Assembly (NCBI RefSeq): GCF_963662255.1
Contig: NC_085049.1
Span: 60,683,158 to 60,747,157 of the forward strand
DNA: 64,000 nt
Source of the DNA: Cinclus cinclus
Taxonomy: Eukaryota > Chordata > Aves > Passeriformes > Cinclidae
Reading direction: 5' to 3'
The notes under the pieces were generated by a model. That model was not told where the DNA came from. It made no database searches and was given only the letters and a program-made list of their open reading frames with translations. Made by a program: the position numbers and the translations under genes. Shown here one piece after another: positions 24,594 through 37,221 of this stretch; position 1 is the stretch's first letter; the number at the start of each line of letters is the position of its first letter.

Positions 24594-27500
24594 TTAATGA
24601 GCTACGCCCTGTTTTGTTGGCAGGGTGTCAAGAGTCTCTGGGAGGAAACCAGCGATTCAAAGAAATCTGTGCAGGGCTGCCTCTGACTCAGTGTGCAGCA
24701 CAGAGACCGCAGCCTGGAAAAACGGCTGACGCTGATCCAGCTGAGTAAGAGAGGCCCACAACAGCATCTGTTTATAAAACTGAACTTCTGGTTGTCATAA
24801 AAAAAAAAAAAAATGTATAGTTACAAATGTGGCAACGGGGCTTCAACAATAAAATCACTCAAACAAACAGTGGGTTGGCATGGGGGATCCCAAGGCTGCT
24901 TGAGTCACTGCATCCCCTCCCAGTGCTGCATGGAGAGAAGTCCCTGAGGCTGACAGCTCCCGGGGAATTCAAACTGGACCTGTGAGGCTGGAATGGACAA
25001 GACTTCTGGGAATATATCATGGAGTAAAGATGCTCAAAATGCAGCTCTGGCCTGGTGGTGACTCTGGAGCAATTTGGCCAGATAGTGGTGGTTTGCTTCC
25101 ACAGGAACAGCAGGCAGGGAAGAAGAAATAAGGAGCTTGTTAGTCACAGTTTTCTGAGGTCAGCATTTCTTGCCATCTTAAAGACTTCTAAAAATAGATC
25201 CTTTGCATTTGCTGAGAATTGGCTGGTGTAGTTGTGTCTTAGATGCTACAGGCAAGATTGAATAGGGATGTGCTTGAGATGTGGGTGAAAGGGGAAGAAG
25301 TGTGTCAGAAAGCACCCCTGTTAAAATACGATGCATACTGTGATAGAGTTGGTCATCTGCTACTGCAAGGAACGAACCCTGCCTTTGCAAGGCCCAGCAA
25401 GAGATAAGCAGATACAGACAAAATACCTGGCAAAGGCCTTTCCCACTTTTAATGAGGATTATATTGGATTGCCTTTATTTGAAAAATGAAGCTGGTTCTC
25501 TTTAAATCTACACAGATTAAAAGATTTTACTGGTTTTCAGATTATTCCTTCTGTCTGGTGTTATTGATATGTGTCTGGTCTAATTTTAGACTATAGCACC
25601 CTGTTTAAAAAAAGCTATGGATAAAACAGCAGCAAAGATGACACGTATGTTGGGCAAAGACAATCCCGTGGGAATTTTAGCACTGATGGAAAGTAAAGAC
25701 AGTCTTTTTTTCCTCAAGGGTAAAATAAGCCTAACTGTGTTTAATACCTGTGAATTATAATGTGCTTCTTGTTGATATATATGAATACAATATTCAGGGA
25801 AAGGAAAGTTTATTTGCTTACTCTGCAGTAGAAGCTGGCATTTGCATTGAGCTGCACCATCCATTTCCCCTGCTCTGTTCTCCTGGCGGAGTTTATTGGA
25901 GTGAGGGATGCTCAGCTCCATACAAAATATTAGAGTGCAGTATCTCAAAGCAAACTCTGTTGACCAGAGTTCAGCTGTGGTGAAGTATCCTCTGCCCCAG
26001 AGCTGTTCACAAGCTGCTGCCCACCTGTCAGGGAGCAGCTGCCTGCAATCACAGAATTGCTTACCAGGACCCAGCAGACAGAAGAATACGTGTATCAAAA
26101 AGACATGGGACAACAACAGTGGGGCCCTCTAAGAGGCTGAGTATGAAGCGAGCTGTGACTGGCAAATCATTATTCGTCCAGAGAGAGAGCAAACTAGGTT
26201 TGTACAAACTGCTGTCTAACCTGGGAGGCCGTGACAATGACCAATATCAGAGGCTTCACAGGGAGGCAGAGGTGTTGTGCAGCATCAGCATCAGCTTCCC
26301 ACAGGAGGATTGCTTCCTAGCTCTCCATCTGGAAGTGTTGGTGTCCTGCCAGCAGAGAGAAGAAGAGTAACTGGACAGGCCACACAGGCTGTGGCCATGG
26401 CCCTGGAGGAGCACTGGTACCCTGCCAAGCACTGGCTTCATCCCTGCTGCTAGACCTGCCAAGCTGGGTATGAGAGGAGGTAACAAACAGCACGTGTCAA
26501 GTGAGCAAGAGTGCAGATAGATGCTCCTGTGCAGGAACAATGCTGCAATGCTGCACTCAGAAAGATGATGCTTTAAGGAAGAGAGGGTCTCCCTCTCATG
26601 CCAAGGTACAATGAGGTCAGGGGAGAGTTCAGCTTCCATTGAGCAGATTAGTAGCTCATTGAGATACTTCCACCTTTCATCTGGATACAGAGAAAGCCTA
26701 AGAAAGTAGCTTAACAGTAGCTTAAGGAAGGAGTAAGTTGCAATTTGATAGGATTTATCATGTTTTCTGTAGCTGTTTCTGTGGATGAAGGGTTAGCCCA
26801 ATAAGTCTTTGTCTAATGTGTGTGATGGAGAACCAGCTCTATCTGCTCATTCAGAGAAGAGGCTGTGTGTCTGCAGCAATTTCTTCCTTTATGGTGCATG
26901 GTTTCCACAAGGCAGGTTGCAATAGAAAACCTATGACATGAAAAGTCTCAACATGAGATCGAAAGTCTTAAGCATTCTACAGGTTTGACACACTGATGTT
27001 GAATTGCCTAAGATCCCATACTTCATGGTGTCCCTTGACTTAAGCAGCACTCATTTCACAGGCTTTTCTGAATGCCTGCAGTGTGTTAATTGGAGGTGGT
27101 CAGGTCAAAGCCATGATAATTTAAGATGTGAGGATCTGGATTAGCATTTCCACTGGCAATGAAAGAGTAAGGCTTTCCCACACGTGCCATATCTTTGCTG
27201 AAGTCCTTCCCAAAAAAGCAGCTTGCAGGTGTTGTAACTCTGCTTGTTTTGCCATGCCCCACACATTTGCAGGCATTATTACTGTCTGTGAGCTGTAGCC
27301 CTTGGCATTAAAGGTGAGTGTCCACAGTGACATTAGAAAAGACAAGCATTAAGCCTCAGCAAGCCCAGATCAGAGCAGGAATGGAGGATATGAGTGGGAA
27401 ATGGGGTGTGGAGTTAGGAGTGAGGAAGGCATGGCCAGGCTTGGCTGGAAATGTCTAGAACAGATTGATTTTAGAGGCTGGGGGTGCCAGGAGATATAGA

Positions 27501-28257
27501 CCATATGTGATGTCTCTGCACTTTTTGCAGATGCAAGAATCTATTCTTGGGAAAGTTCTGGACCTGAGTTCCCATGCTGTCTGGGATGCTCTCAACAGGA
27601 ATTTAACTGCATACTATTTGGATGTGCTTTTCTGGCTAACTATCTGCAAACACATATTGCATATTAAGCCTCCCTCAGTCTAAATAGTGTGTCTTTTTAC
27701 CTAAAGAATTCCCTTCTCTTATATGTGCTATTTACCCTATACATCATCTTGCTGGCTGGATGCAAGACAAATGGAAGTGATATGATGTTCACTACTTCTA
27801 CACTTGTCATGACACGGAAAAGGCGGGGTTGAGCCTCAGCTGGTGTGTGGGTTTAAAAAAATAGAAACCAGCAAGTTTCATACTGCTCCGTAGTGGTGTA
27901 ACTGAGGTGTCTGTGTGTGTGTTGTGGGGTTATCCACGTGATACAACGATTTGCAGAGACACAGGATAAATCTCAGAGCTGTATGATAAACTGCATTTGT
28001 CACATCTGATTGTGTAGGGCTTCAAATGTGAGCAGTCACCCACTGGAGAGGAAAGGGCGGTGGTTCCCTTATTTAAAGCTTCACTCAGTTTTGAGGAAGC
28101 AGATATTGGAAGTCCCACTTCTGTGGTTTTGGTCAATTCTCTAATGTGTCTTGACATGTTCCTGTCCCTCCAAGGACTACTAGATGTCCAGTACTTATGG
28201 TGGCTGACTTTGCAAGTTCATGAACAGATGTAATTCTTCCTGTGCACTATTTAGTTT

Positions 28258-28412
28258 TTGGGTTGGGTTGTTGTTTTGGGTTTTGTGGTGGGATTTTTGG
28301 TTTTGTTTTGTTTCTGGTTTTGTTTGGGGTTTGGAGGGGTTGGGGGGGGGTGTTTTTTTGTTTTTTTTTGTTTTTGTTTTCTCTCCCAGTGTTTTGTTTT
28401 GTTTTGTTTTTA
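28258..28412 (+). repeat. G/T-rich low-complexity block with G-runs
   Basis: About 155 bp almost free of C, built from TTTTG, GGGTT and TTTGGGG units. It contains G4 (28326-28329), G4 (28336-28339) and G9 (28342-28350) runs. The open frames on both strands are composition artefacts. Confidence 0.9.
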
Positions 28413-28594
28413 TGTCAGGGATGATCTCTGTCCTAAGTACCCTGGTAATTGTATGATTAACAAAACCCACAAAAAAATCTATGTATGATTTTTCCAAAAT
28501 CACTGAGATTTGCCAGTCTGGCTGATCTTTTGATCACACCTCCCTTATCACATCTGGGAAGACTTAAAAGTTCCCTTGTTTCTTAACAGGAATT

Positions 28595-28611
28595 AAAAAA
28601 AAAAAAAAAAA
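28595..28611 (+). repeat. Poly(A) run
   Basis: Seventeen A followed by GAAAATAA. It might be the tail of a decayed retrocopy, but the preceding sequence is not recognised. Confidence 0.88.
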
Positions 28612-30096
28612 GAAAATAATTCCTACCATAGTTTCATAGTGACTGGAATTTAGTTTTGTCCTCCTGTTTGGAAAGGACCATAACATTGTTCTTATGTTAG
28701 AAAGGGAGATATGATTCTGCTGTGTATGGGTAGACTTGCATCTCAGATTGTCTGATAATCACATTGTGGTCACTGCAGAAGATTCAGTGGGCTTGGGTTC
28801 ATGGCAATCCATCTGTAACTGGTGGAGGGGTTTGAACTTGCTCTCAGGGGATGGGTAGCCCAAAGGTGCCTTGGCTTTCTAAGTGCTATTGGATGGGATG
28901 AACATGATCCTCAGGTTCTGAACACATGGAGGAAGCAGCATGAGCTGGCTGGAGCTAGGAACAGAGATCCAAACCTGGAAAAATTAACTTTTTTCTGTGC
29001 TCTGGTGTAAAAGAAGGTGTGTCAAGAGCCATCTGAAATGTGGTGATCTTCCCCTGATTTTATAAGAGCAGGAGAACTGCAGTTCCCATCTCTTTTTCCC
29101 TTACTTTAACCTCCATCTTAGTCTCTTCCATTTTTTCCATTGGAAACAGCCCAGCTGAAGGTATTTGCTTATAATGTGCAAATGGTACCTCTGCTCGGGC
29201 AGACCCATCTGAGCTGTCACTTTCCACAAGAACCTCTCCCACTCCACATCAAAGGGTTGGTGGTGTTCTCCGCCTGCACATGGAGGCCTTTCTTATACAT
29301 TCTGGCAACCAAAGAGTTTTTCTTTATTGCTCTCTCCTGCTCCTGGTTCATTTCTGTCTTCTCTGACTGTTGTACTGTACACTGCGCAGTACTGATTGCT
29401 TCACCAACAGGTTTTACCGTACTAGTAGAGAAAAAAAAATCCTACAAGCATCAAGAAATGGCCTAAGTTGACAGTGCCTTACTGTTCTTCTTTCATTCAG
29501 TGACAACAAAGTGAATTAGCTGCTTGATTGTCCTGAATCCTACACTGCAACTGTGTTGATTGTCCATAGAAATGGACCTTGGCTAAGAGGCCAGAGCAAG
29601 GGCAAGGTGCCATTTGCACTGTGGTTGAGGTTTGATATTGGGACATATTTCTATTTCTGCTGCTGCCATGTGCTGTATGCATGTGTTAGTTCTGCTCAAG
29701 GTTTGCTGGACTTTCTTCTTAGAGCAGATGTTGGTGTTCTGAGAAAGTTGTAGAATCTCCTTCTGCAGCCAGAGGTAAGGTTTGGAAGGCACATGAAGGA
29801 TTTTGTATTTGCTTCTCACTCTCTACAGTATCTTGGTTTTTTTGAATCTCAGCATGCATTTATTTAAGTAATGTTATAGTGTTGTAGGCTCTACAGATCT
29901 GCAGGAAGAGTGCTAGCCTGGGAATATAAATGGCAGACACTGAAAGGGACTTGGCGTATTAACAAACCAAGCAGGCAGATTACTTTCACAACTAAATGGA
30001 AAGGAAAGCCCAGGCAGGGCTTCCTAGTGGTTACCTATCCTATACTCATCTCCCATTGAGGAGAAGTGTTGATGGGAGGGGGAAAGCACCAAACAT

Positions 30097-30339
30097 AGGA
30101 GGAGGAGGAGGAGGAAGAGGAGGAGGAGGAGGAGGAGGAGGAGGAGGAGGAGAAGGAGAAAGAAGGAGAAGAAGAAGAAGGAGAAGAAGAAAAAGAAGAA
30201 GAAGAAGAAGAAAAAGAAGAAGAAAAAGAAGAAGAAGAAGAAGAAGAAGAAGAAGAAGAAAAAGAAGAAGAAAAAGAAGAAGAAGAAGAAGAAGAAGAAG
30301 AAGAAGAAGAAGAAGAAGAAGAAGAAAAAGAAGAAGAGT
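30097..30339 (+). repeat. Polypurine (GGA)n-(GAA/AAA)n tract, about 240 bp
   Basis: An uninterrupted purine strand: about 60 bp of GGA repeats pass into about 180 bp of GAA repeats with AAA interruptions. The complement is pure pyrimidine. Long open frames through it (poly-Arg/Lys, poly-Phe, poly-Leu/Pro) are artefacts of the triplet repeat. Mirror symmetry makes intramolecular triplex (H-DNA) plausible. Confidence 0.97.
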
Positions 30340-33300
30340 CTCTGGGATGGAAAGACAGCTAGACATTGACAAGGTGAGGGCAGGACAGAGAGGGCTGAAC
30401 ACCATGGGTGATGCAGCCAGTAAGGATAACGCCTCTGAGTTCCAAGTTCCTGAACAAAGTGCAGACAGCTGGCAGGAAGCTGGGAGCTCATCTTGTTTCT
30501 GTTGCCATTGCATGGAAGAGGGAGGGGAAAATTTCTAGGTTTGCTTTTTCATTCCCTGACAGAGAGGGAAATTATTCCTGTGACTGCAGAGCAATGGTTC
30601 CCTTCTGAAAGAGGAAACAACTACTTGTATCACGCTATGGGTCAGCTTCTGAGCTCATTTGCAGCAGGATAAAACTAGAACAGCCTGAATCGATGTCGTG
30701 GCAGTTTTTCTAATTAATGAATCAGGGATTGAAGCAGTGCCACCCTGTCAAGAAGCTTGTGGTAAAGAGAGAATTTTTGTGGGGGAAAACCTCTCACCAC
30801 AGCACAAAGAATGAGCATTTAACTAAGCTCTCTCTCCTTCCTTGCTCCCTGCCTCCCTTGCTTCTTGCCAGCTCCTGACTGGACTTTTGAGAAGAAACAT
30901 ATACTTTGATTCCCCTTTTGCATACCCACTCCTTGTCCGTGCCTTATGCATTCACAAACACAAACATTTTCATGACTCCATTTGTTCTGCTTTTGTAATG
31001 TACAGTCCCTGCTTGTGTGGCTCCCACGTGCTTGAGGCAGGATATGGGCAGGAAATAATAGCACAAGATTCAAACTGGAAAAATGCAAAACTATTATCTG
31101 AGGGAAAATAAATACAAAGTTAGCTGTTCAGTGGGTGTAAGCCCTTGGAACTGGCAAGATAGATAAAGCTGGAAGCAACTTAACAGGGACAGAAGAGAGA
31201 GAGCCGGTGAAGAACTTGCAATGTGATAGCACAGAACACAGATCATGTCACTCAGAGCTCTTCACATGTTGATGTTCCTCATACATTTACAGATCTCAGA
31301 GCCATATTTCATCCCCAGACATGCCCTACCAGTGGTAATGACAGTGAAAGCTAAAGGTTTTCATTTCTGAGAGGATTTCACTAAAACCCTATGACAAGGG
31401 ATCTCTGTGGTGTAGTCACAGACAGTGCTGTGGGACTGAGGAATTGCCTGGATGGTCTGTGATACCTTCATACCAGTCAGAGTCTAAGGCTCATGTCCCT
31501 GTGAAGCCCCATACTGGGAATATGGGGGAGAAAATGAACTAGCAAGAGGAAGGAAAAAGGGAGCACTCACCACATTGTCAGGCCCTGAGGGTGATTAGAA
31601 AGCAAAAGTATCAAAAGTCTGGGCTTTTGGATTTCAAATATGTGTATTAATGATGATGTTTTGTGGGTGTGAACAAAATTCAGCAAAGCATCTCAATGTC
31701 ACAAAATTATTTCTTGGATTTGATAGGTGTGTCTGAACATCTCCAGCCCTGTAAGATATGCGACAAAAAGTGAGAATTAGTGAATTGAAGCAAAGAACAT
31801 AATATAGGGGAAGAATAATAGACAATATCGTCTTCATCACTTCCAGAAGAACAGAGCAAAAGACTTCTGAGACCCTGAGTGCAGGGTCTGATCCTCCTCC
31901 TAATACTGCTGTGAGTGTGTTGGGGCAGGCAGTGTTCAGGTGGCTGATAGGGCACTGCAGTGTCCTATTTCTGTTATTGTAGCTAAAGAGGCAGCAAGAC
32001 ACGTGTTGGGAACTTCTGTGTGTTACATCTCTTATACTCCTTAAAATGTCAGTGTTTTCTACGATGGTGGGGAAAGAGGGAGGCCCTTCTGACTCATGGA
32101 CCACTTACAGGACAGCTATTCCTGCCAGATCACCCCCAGCTCCATCTGGCTGGCTGCAGAATTCTTTTGTCTATAGGAGAAGTGATCAGGATGAGGAGGA
32201 GGGAGGTACTGATGTCCTTTGAAGTCTCCAAATGTTACAGCAAGAATGGACTCGTCGTGTGTCAGGTGCAGTAGTGTGGCAGGGCAGACCAGCTCTGATC
32301 AGGCAACGAATGTTTATGGGCTACACAGCTTATGGAGGTTCCCTGTGCTGCCTCCTATCCTCTTGTTCCAGTCCAGTGCTGTCCCCTTCATGGCCCCATG
32401 CAGCAGTGATATCCATGCCATGGGACAAAGAGTGGGTGTGGTGAAGCTCTGTAAGTTAAGAGAGATCTCTGCAAGCCACAACCACCAAAATAAGTGACTG
32501 CAGAGTGAAAGGAGGATGGAAGCAGCAATGACAAACGGAACCTGCAAAGTCTTTGGTAGCTGAGGTGCATCTTCATCTCTGAGAGGAGTTTTATTGTTGT
32601 CTCTGCTGTCCCCTTTTGGGGGAGCAGGATATGTGGCTGCATTGGAGGCATGAATTCCAGCCTTTCTCTCTGTTGGAAACTGATCCCACCCAATAGGCAT
32701 ACAAGTGGCCACTGATGGCTCTCCACTGCACTCTGTCCTACCAGAGGCTGATGCTGCTCACCAGTGTGGATCACTGGGTATGCACTGCGTCCCTTCCAAA
32801 ATGCCTGGAGAGGGTTACCAAGCTGAGAGGCTCTGAGTCAGAGATCTGAGGAGATTTTTCTTCCCAGGAGAGCAGTCTTTGAAGGCAGGCTGTTGCTCAG
32901 CCTGTGACTTGCTGGGTACCATGCAAGCTGAGTTCTTAATATAAGAAAGGCCAGCTTGTCACTGTAATTTAAAAATCCTTTTGCCGTCTAGGGAAATGTC
33001 AGTAGCAGAAACAAGTAATGGGAGGGCTTGACCCAGGCACAAAGAAGCTTCTGTTTTCTGCCTGTCCTGGCTGTCAGTGATGTTAGGTTGCTCAGTGCTG
33101 CTCAGAAAGGCAGCTCTGGAAGTTCTCTGCCTTCCATGAAAGCTGAATACTTGTGAAGTGAAATGCCTCTGCCTGAATAAACACCTGTCATGGGAAGAGC
33201 TGGGATGCTGAAGTACAGCAGGGTGAGAACTGGCAGCAGGCCCAGACTGGGAGCTGAGGAGAATCCTCTGGCAAAGCTGACACCTTGTTTTTGATTGCAT

Positions 33301-34129
33301 GTTTTCCACCTTCAGGTGTAATCGATACCCAGGTGCTGGAGTGACTAAACTTACCCGCTGTTGCTGCCGCTGGTTCAGCAACTGCACCAAGCAGTGTGGA
33401 GGAATAGAGGGAGGGGACGGGTGTGAGAGAAATTCCTGTCTTGAGAACCACAAGAGGCATTTTCATGCCTGGGATACTTTCCTATTTGCTTTCCCCCAAG
33501 GTGGCCCCTCTCCCCTTGGAGACAGTGTGGCACCTGAAACCGCGGGGCACATGACCATGAGGTTATTGGCAGCTGCAAAGTCAGGAGCAGAACGCATATT
33601 TTGCAGTTCAGAATCATGACTGGGGGATTCTGAGGGGCTGAATGAAGAGGATATAAGGGTGACATCCTGGCTGAGCCTGTGTTTTGGCAGAGGAGAGTGG
33701 AGGGCAATGCTGTGCTCACATTTGGCTCACTGATCTGTTTCTAAGCCATCCTACTCTTGGTAGATGGAGGTGAGGAAATGCAGTGGAATGGTGCACATCT
33801 GCACACTATCCTCCACTGGTGTGAATAGCCCCAACCTTACTTGTGCAGTAACCCTCTTTTTCCTATACAGCCCTCAGAGGCCCTGAAACTCAGTAAAACA
33901 GACACCAGCAAGCATCTGGGTTCACTTTCTGGCATCCCTGGATTTTCTTGATTTAAAGTCCAGGCCATTAAAGCAACTAGGTCTAGTTATCACAAAGAGT
34001 GGCCTCACATACCTGTTGTCTGAGCACATTGCATCTGTAAGGGCTGGTGCCAGGCACTCGTTTGCACTGGACCAGTCTCAGAGGCAAGCCCTGGCTGTGG
34101 AGAGCTCTGTAAATGGGATCGTAAGTAAG
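30340..34129. other. Intergenic sequence, nothing recognised
   Basis: Frames up to 164 codons on minus (32959-33453 and 31634-32104) lack domains and conserved motifs, and I regard them as chance. No repeat family is recognised. Confidence 0.5.
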
Positions 34130-34725
34130 AAAACAAGCGTCAACCTGAGCACTTCAAATGGTCAGTCTCGACAAAGAGCTCATCAGAAGCACCCCACAGG
34201 GCTCCGTGGTAGCACTAGTGTTTTTCAGCACACTTGTAATGGTCTGGACAGGAACATGAGCAGCGAGTTTACTTGAGTCCCACACTTGTTCCAGAGAGGC
34301 AACATAAAGCTGACTGCAAAAGGTTGCAGAAAATCTCCTGGCAGTGAGTGCCTGGGCTCTCCCTGGTAGATGAAATTCAGTGGTGGAAAATGCAAGGGAA
34401 TTCCAGTAGGAAGAAAACGGTCTGTCTGTTCAAATATATTTAATGTCTCTAAGTCAGCTTCTACTAGCAGAGAAAGAAATTCTTGGATTCATTGCAGGCA
34501 GGCTGCTGGAAACAGTCTCTCAAGGCTCTGTTGAGGTCAAAAAGCCAAAAAGAAATGTTAGGAATGAGTACAGAAGAAACAAAGAACATGATTATGCTTC
34601 TGTGTACTTCATGGTCTGCTGAAAGTCTGAAAGTTGTGAGTGCTTCTGGTTACTACACTGAAGAGCATAAAGAAACACTAGTAAGAGAAGAGAACATCAA
34701 CAATGATCAGAAGTAGGAGATAGTT
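34130..34725 (+). repeat. Old CR1-type LINE fragment (reverse transcriptase C-terminal region)
   Basis: The segment follows the amniote CR1 order: a CCCCACAGGGCTCCGTG motif, a decayed copy of the stretch before ADDTKLG, a GATGAAATTCAGTG..AAATGCAAG block, then GAAATTCTTGGATTCATTGCAGGCAGG, GCCAAAAAGAAATGTTAGGAA and ATTATGCTTCTGTGTACTTCATGGT. Frames are broken and no enzyme can be made. Divergence is high, so this copy predates the short copies at 9 and 39 kb. Confidence 0.7.
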
Positions 34726-35208
34726 TCTGGATAAACACAGACTGCTAGTCTTGAAGAAGAGATGCCTGAAAGGGAATCACAAATGGTATGGAGAATGTCA
34801 ACAAAGAACTAACATTCATGCAGTTCCATATCACAAAAACTAATGGCACCCGATAAACTGGTTAGGCAACAAGTTTAAAATAAACAAGCTATGGACTTTT
34901 CCACATAGGCATTCAGGGATAATGGAACTCTGCTGCAGACTGTTGCTGGAAGACAATCCATGAAGGGGTTGGGCATATCTGTGCAACATATTTCCTTTGG
35001 AGATTGTCAAATGCAGCAGCACAGATGCAACCTCTGCATCAGAAGTGTCCTAAACAGCAGGCTGATGGGAGCTGAGAAGGTGGGTGGCATACAGTTTGTA
35101 TTTCCTCTGTTTCTTATGCTTCCTTCCTAAGTGAGGTGACTGCAAGAGAAGAGATACCGCTTTTTCAGTCTGGGCTAACACAGGTCATCTTACATTTCTA
35201 GTAAAGCT

Positions 35209-35296
35209 GTTTTTTTTGGCTTTTTTGTTTTTGGGGGTTTTGTTTGTTTGTTTGTTTGTTTTGTTTTGCTTTGTTTTGTTTTGCTTTGTTTTTCCT
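35209..35296 (+). repeat. T-rich (TTTG)n/(TTTTG)n microsatellite
   Basis: T-runs, five TTTG units and TTTTG/TTTGC units without a recognisable neighbouring element. Confidence 0.93.
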
Positions 35297-37179
35297 ACTG
35301 TAATTTCCCACATTATTATCTGACCACAGGTAACATATTGCAGGAGAAATGGAAAGTGAAGTGATGAGCTGGAAAAGAGAGCAAACTTCCAGATGAAGAG
35401 CTGACATCTCTTCTTTGCACAACAGTACAAAGAACGTTTCTAATATTCTTTGCACTGTTGTGCTAGGACATGCCATAATCCAGAAACAGCGACTTTTGAG
35501 CGAAAGTAAGTAAAGATTGTGGTAATGTTCTTTAAATGAGGAAAACATGGTTTTCCTATTAGCTTTGCCAGGGCAGTACATTTCCTTAGACATTTAGGAG
35601 ATAGAAGAGACATAGTCTTCCCTTGCAGTAAATGTTCTCTGGCTGTCTAATCCAAACAGTTACACCTGTCCAAGCAGGAAATACCAAATTTTGTACCAGC
35701 AATGAAATTTGGATTCTGTGTATTTACAATTGTGAGTAGTACATTTGCAGAAATAACTGAGAGTAAAATTTGTCCCCAGGGATGTTGGTCTTTCCAGCTT
35801 GCACAGATTCATTGCTTGGAGACAAATTCCAATTAAAGAGAATAATTTTGCATGAATAAGCTGAGAGGAGGCATAATTTGTCCATAGACAATCTTTGCAG
35901 AAGGAAAGATAACAAGATACAAGTCCAGGACTGTGGGGTGCTGGTAAGAGAAGCATGTTGTTTGTGGTTTAGCACAGTTTCACCCAGAAGCCATCTTAGA
36001 CACAGCCTCCCTGGAGGTGCTTCACAGTTTGGGATGCTGTCACAGCTCTGGGGAAGGAGAGAATATTCTCTCTGCAAACAAAGCTGTGATTTGGTCTGTT
36101 TGGCCTTTTCCATTTCAAATGCCTCGATTGCTGATGCCTGCCATACTCTTTAATGACCAATCCCTTTTCAGAGACTACAGCTTTTAGGATGATACACATC
36201 ATGAGCTATTTCAGCTGTGGTCCTGCTTTTATTTCCTGTTCTGTTCTGCCCAGTTTCTGACTCCACCTTCTTTGCAGTCCAGCCTCCTCAATAGACAATG
36301 TTTTTCCATTTAATTTTATGAGACTAATGAAAGGCATTTTCATCCCCTCCCCCAGGACTGGAGAAGAAAAGCCCACATCTGGAAGCCATTCACAGCTGGA
36401 AGATCTCTTCTGACCTTCCTTGCTTTAAAATCAAATCCATGTAACCTTCTGCCTAAATTCTCTGTTGCAGACATGGCAGAAAGAGGCTTTATGAGGGAAG
36501 TCTCTGAAGAAACCGGTGACCCTGATATCCTTTTACAAGTGCGAGACTTAGAGACCTTCTTGGAGACAAGGGAATTTTTATTTGGGTTTAGGGGCTTCCT
36601 TGTTTTGAGGTCTCCAAATACACACTTTGGAAGCAATTAGAAAAGGGAACTTTATTCTTCTGAGGTGTTGAATGTACCCAGCAACAGTTAAAATGAATTG
36701 TCTGAAGCATTCATAGGTTCCAACATCCACAACTGACTTTGTCCAAATGGTCCAGCCAGTGGCCTGTGGGCTGCATTTTGTCTCACCCAAAGACAAACTT
36801 CAGCTACAAACTTTTACAGCTTCTACTGACTTCCACCACTGCAGAATAAAACTTCATGCTTCTTGAATCGTCCTCACCCCCTTAGAGTAAATTGCTGTAA
36901 TCTGACCCCTGCTTGCTGGGAAGTTGGATAATTTGCGATTCAATTTTAAATACCTCAGAACAGAGACTTACTTGTTATCACTGGGTTTGCTTAGCCTGTC
37001 TAGGCTTTCTTCTATGACTGCATCATGGACTGCTTTACAAGGCTTACAACCTCGCTCATCATTGTCGTAAATGCTCCTGTCATGACTAATAGGACAAAGA
37101 TCACTGAACCGGTGGTCTGGAATTTAAGGCCTGGCACAGAGGACACAGGTGTGTCTTTTCCCTAAAGTAATTTAAAAAA

Positions 37180-37221
37180 AAGTGAGGGGGATGTCCTGTT
37201 AAGTAAGGGGGATGTCCTGTT
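37180..37221 (+). repeat. Two-copy 21 bp tandem repeat
   Basis: Two adjacent 21-mers of the form AAGTRAGGGGGATGTCCTGTT differ at one base, pointing to a recent local duplication. Confidence 0.9.

Larger units (their letters stand above)
13346..28257. other. Upstream flank or long 5' intron of EMP1
   Basis: The acceptor at 13341 shows that a non-coding EMP1 exon lies somewhere to the right, so part of this stretch is EMP1 intron. I could not fix the first exon; 24684-24780 is the best weak candidate. Open frames up to 201 codons (for example 19233-19838) have no recognisable domains and biased composition. Confidence 0.5.

Noticed and set aside
25586..26116. A 176-codon minus-strand open frame with a hydrophobic start
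   Set aside because: The apparent signal-like N-terminus is isolated and the remainder matches no family I know. Treated as chance.
28195..28503. Lys/Thr/Pro-rich minus frame and Phe/Gly/Val-rich plus frames
   Set aside because: They are products of the G/T low-complexity block.
30024..30538. Frames of 155-180 codons rich in Arg/Lys, Phe or Leu/Pro
   Set aside because: They are translations of the GGA/GAA repeat in different frames, with no other domain.
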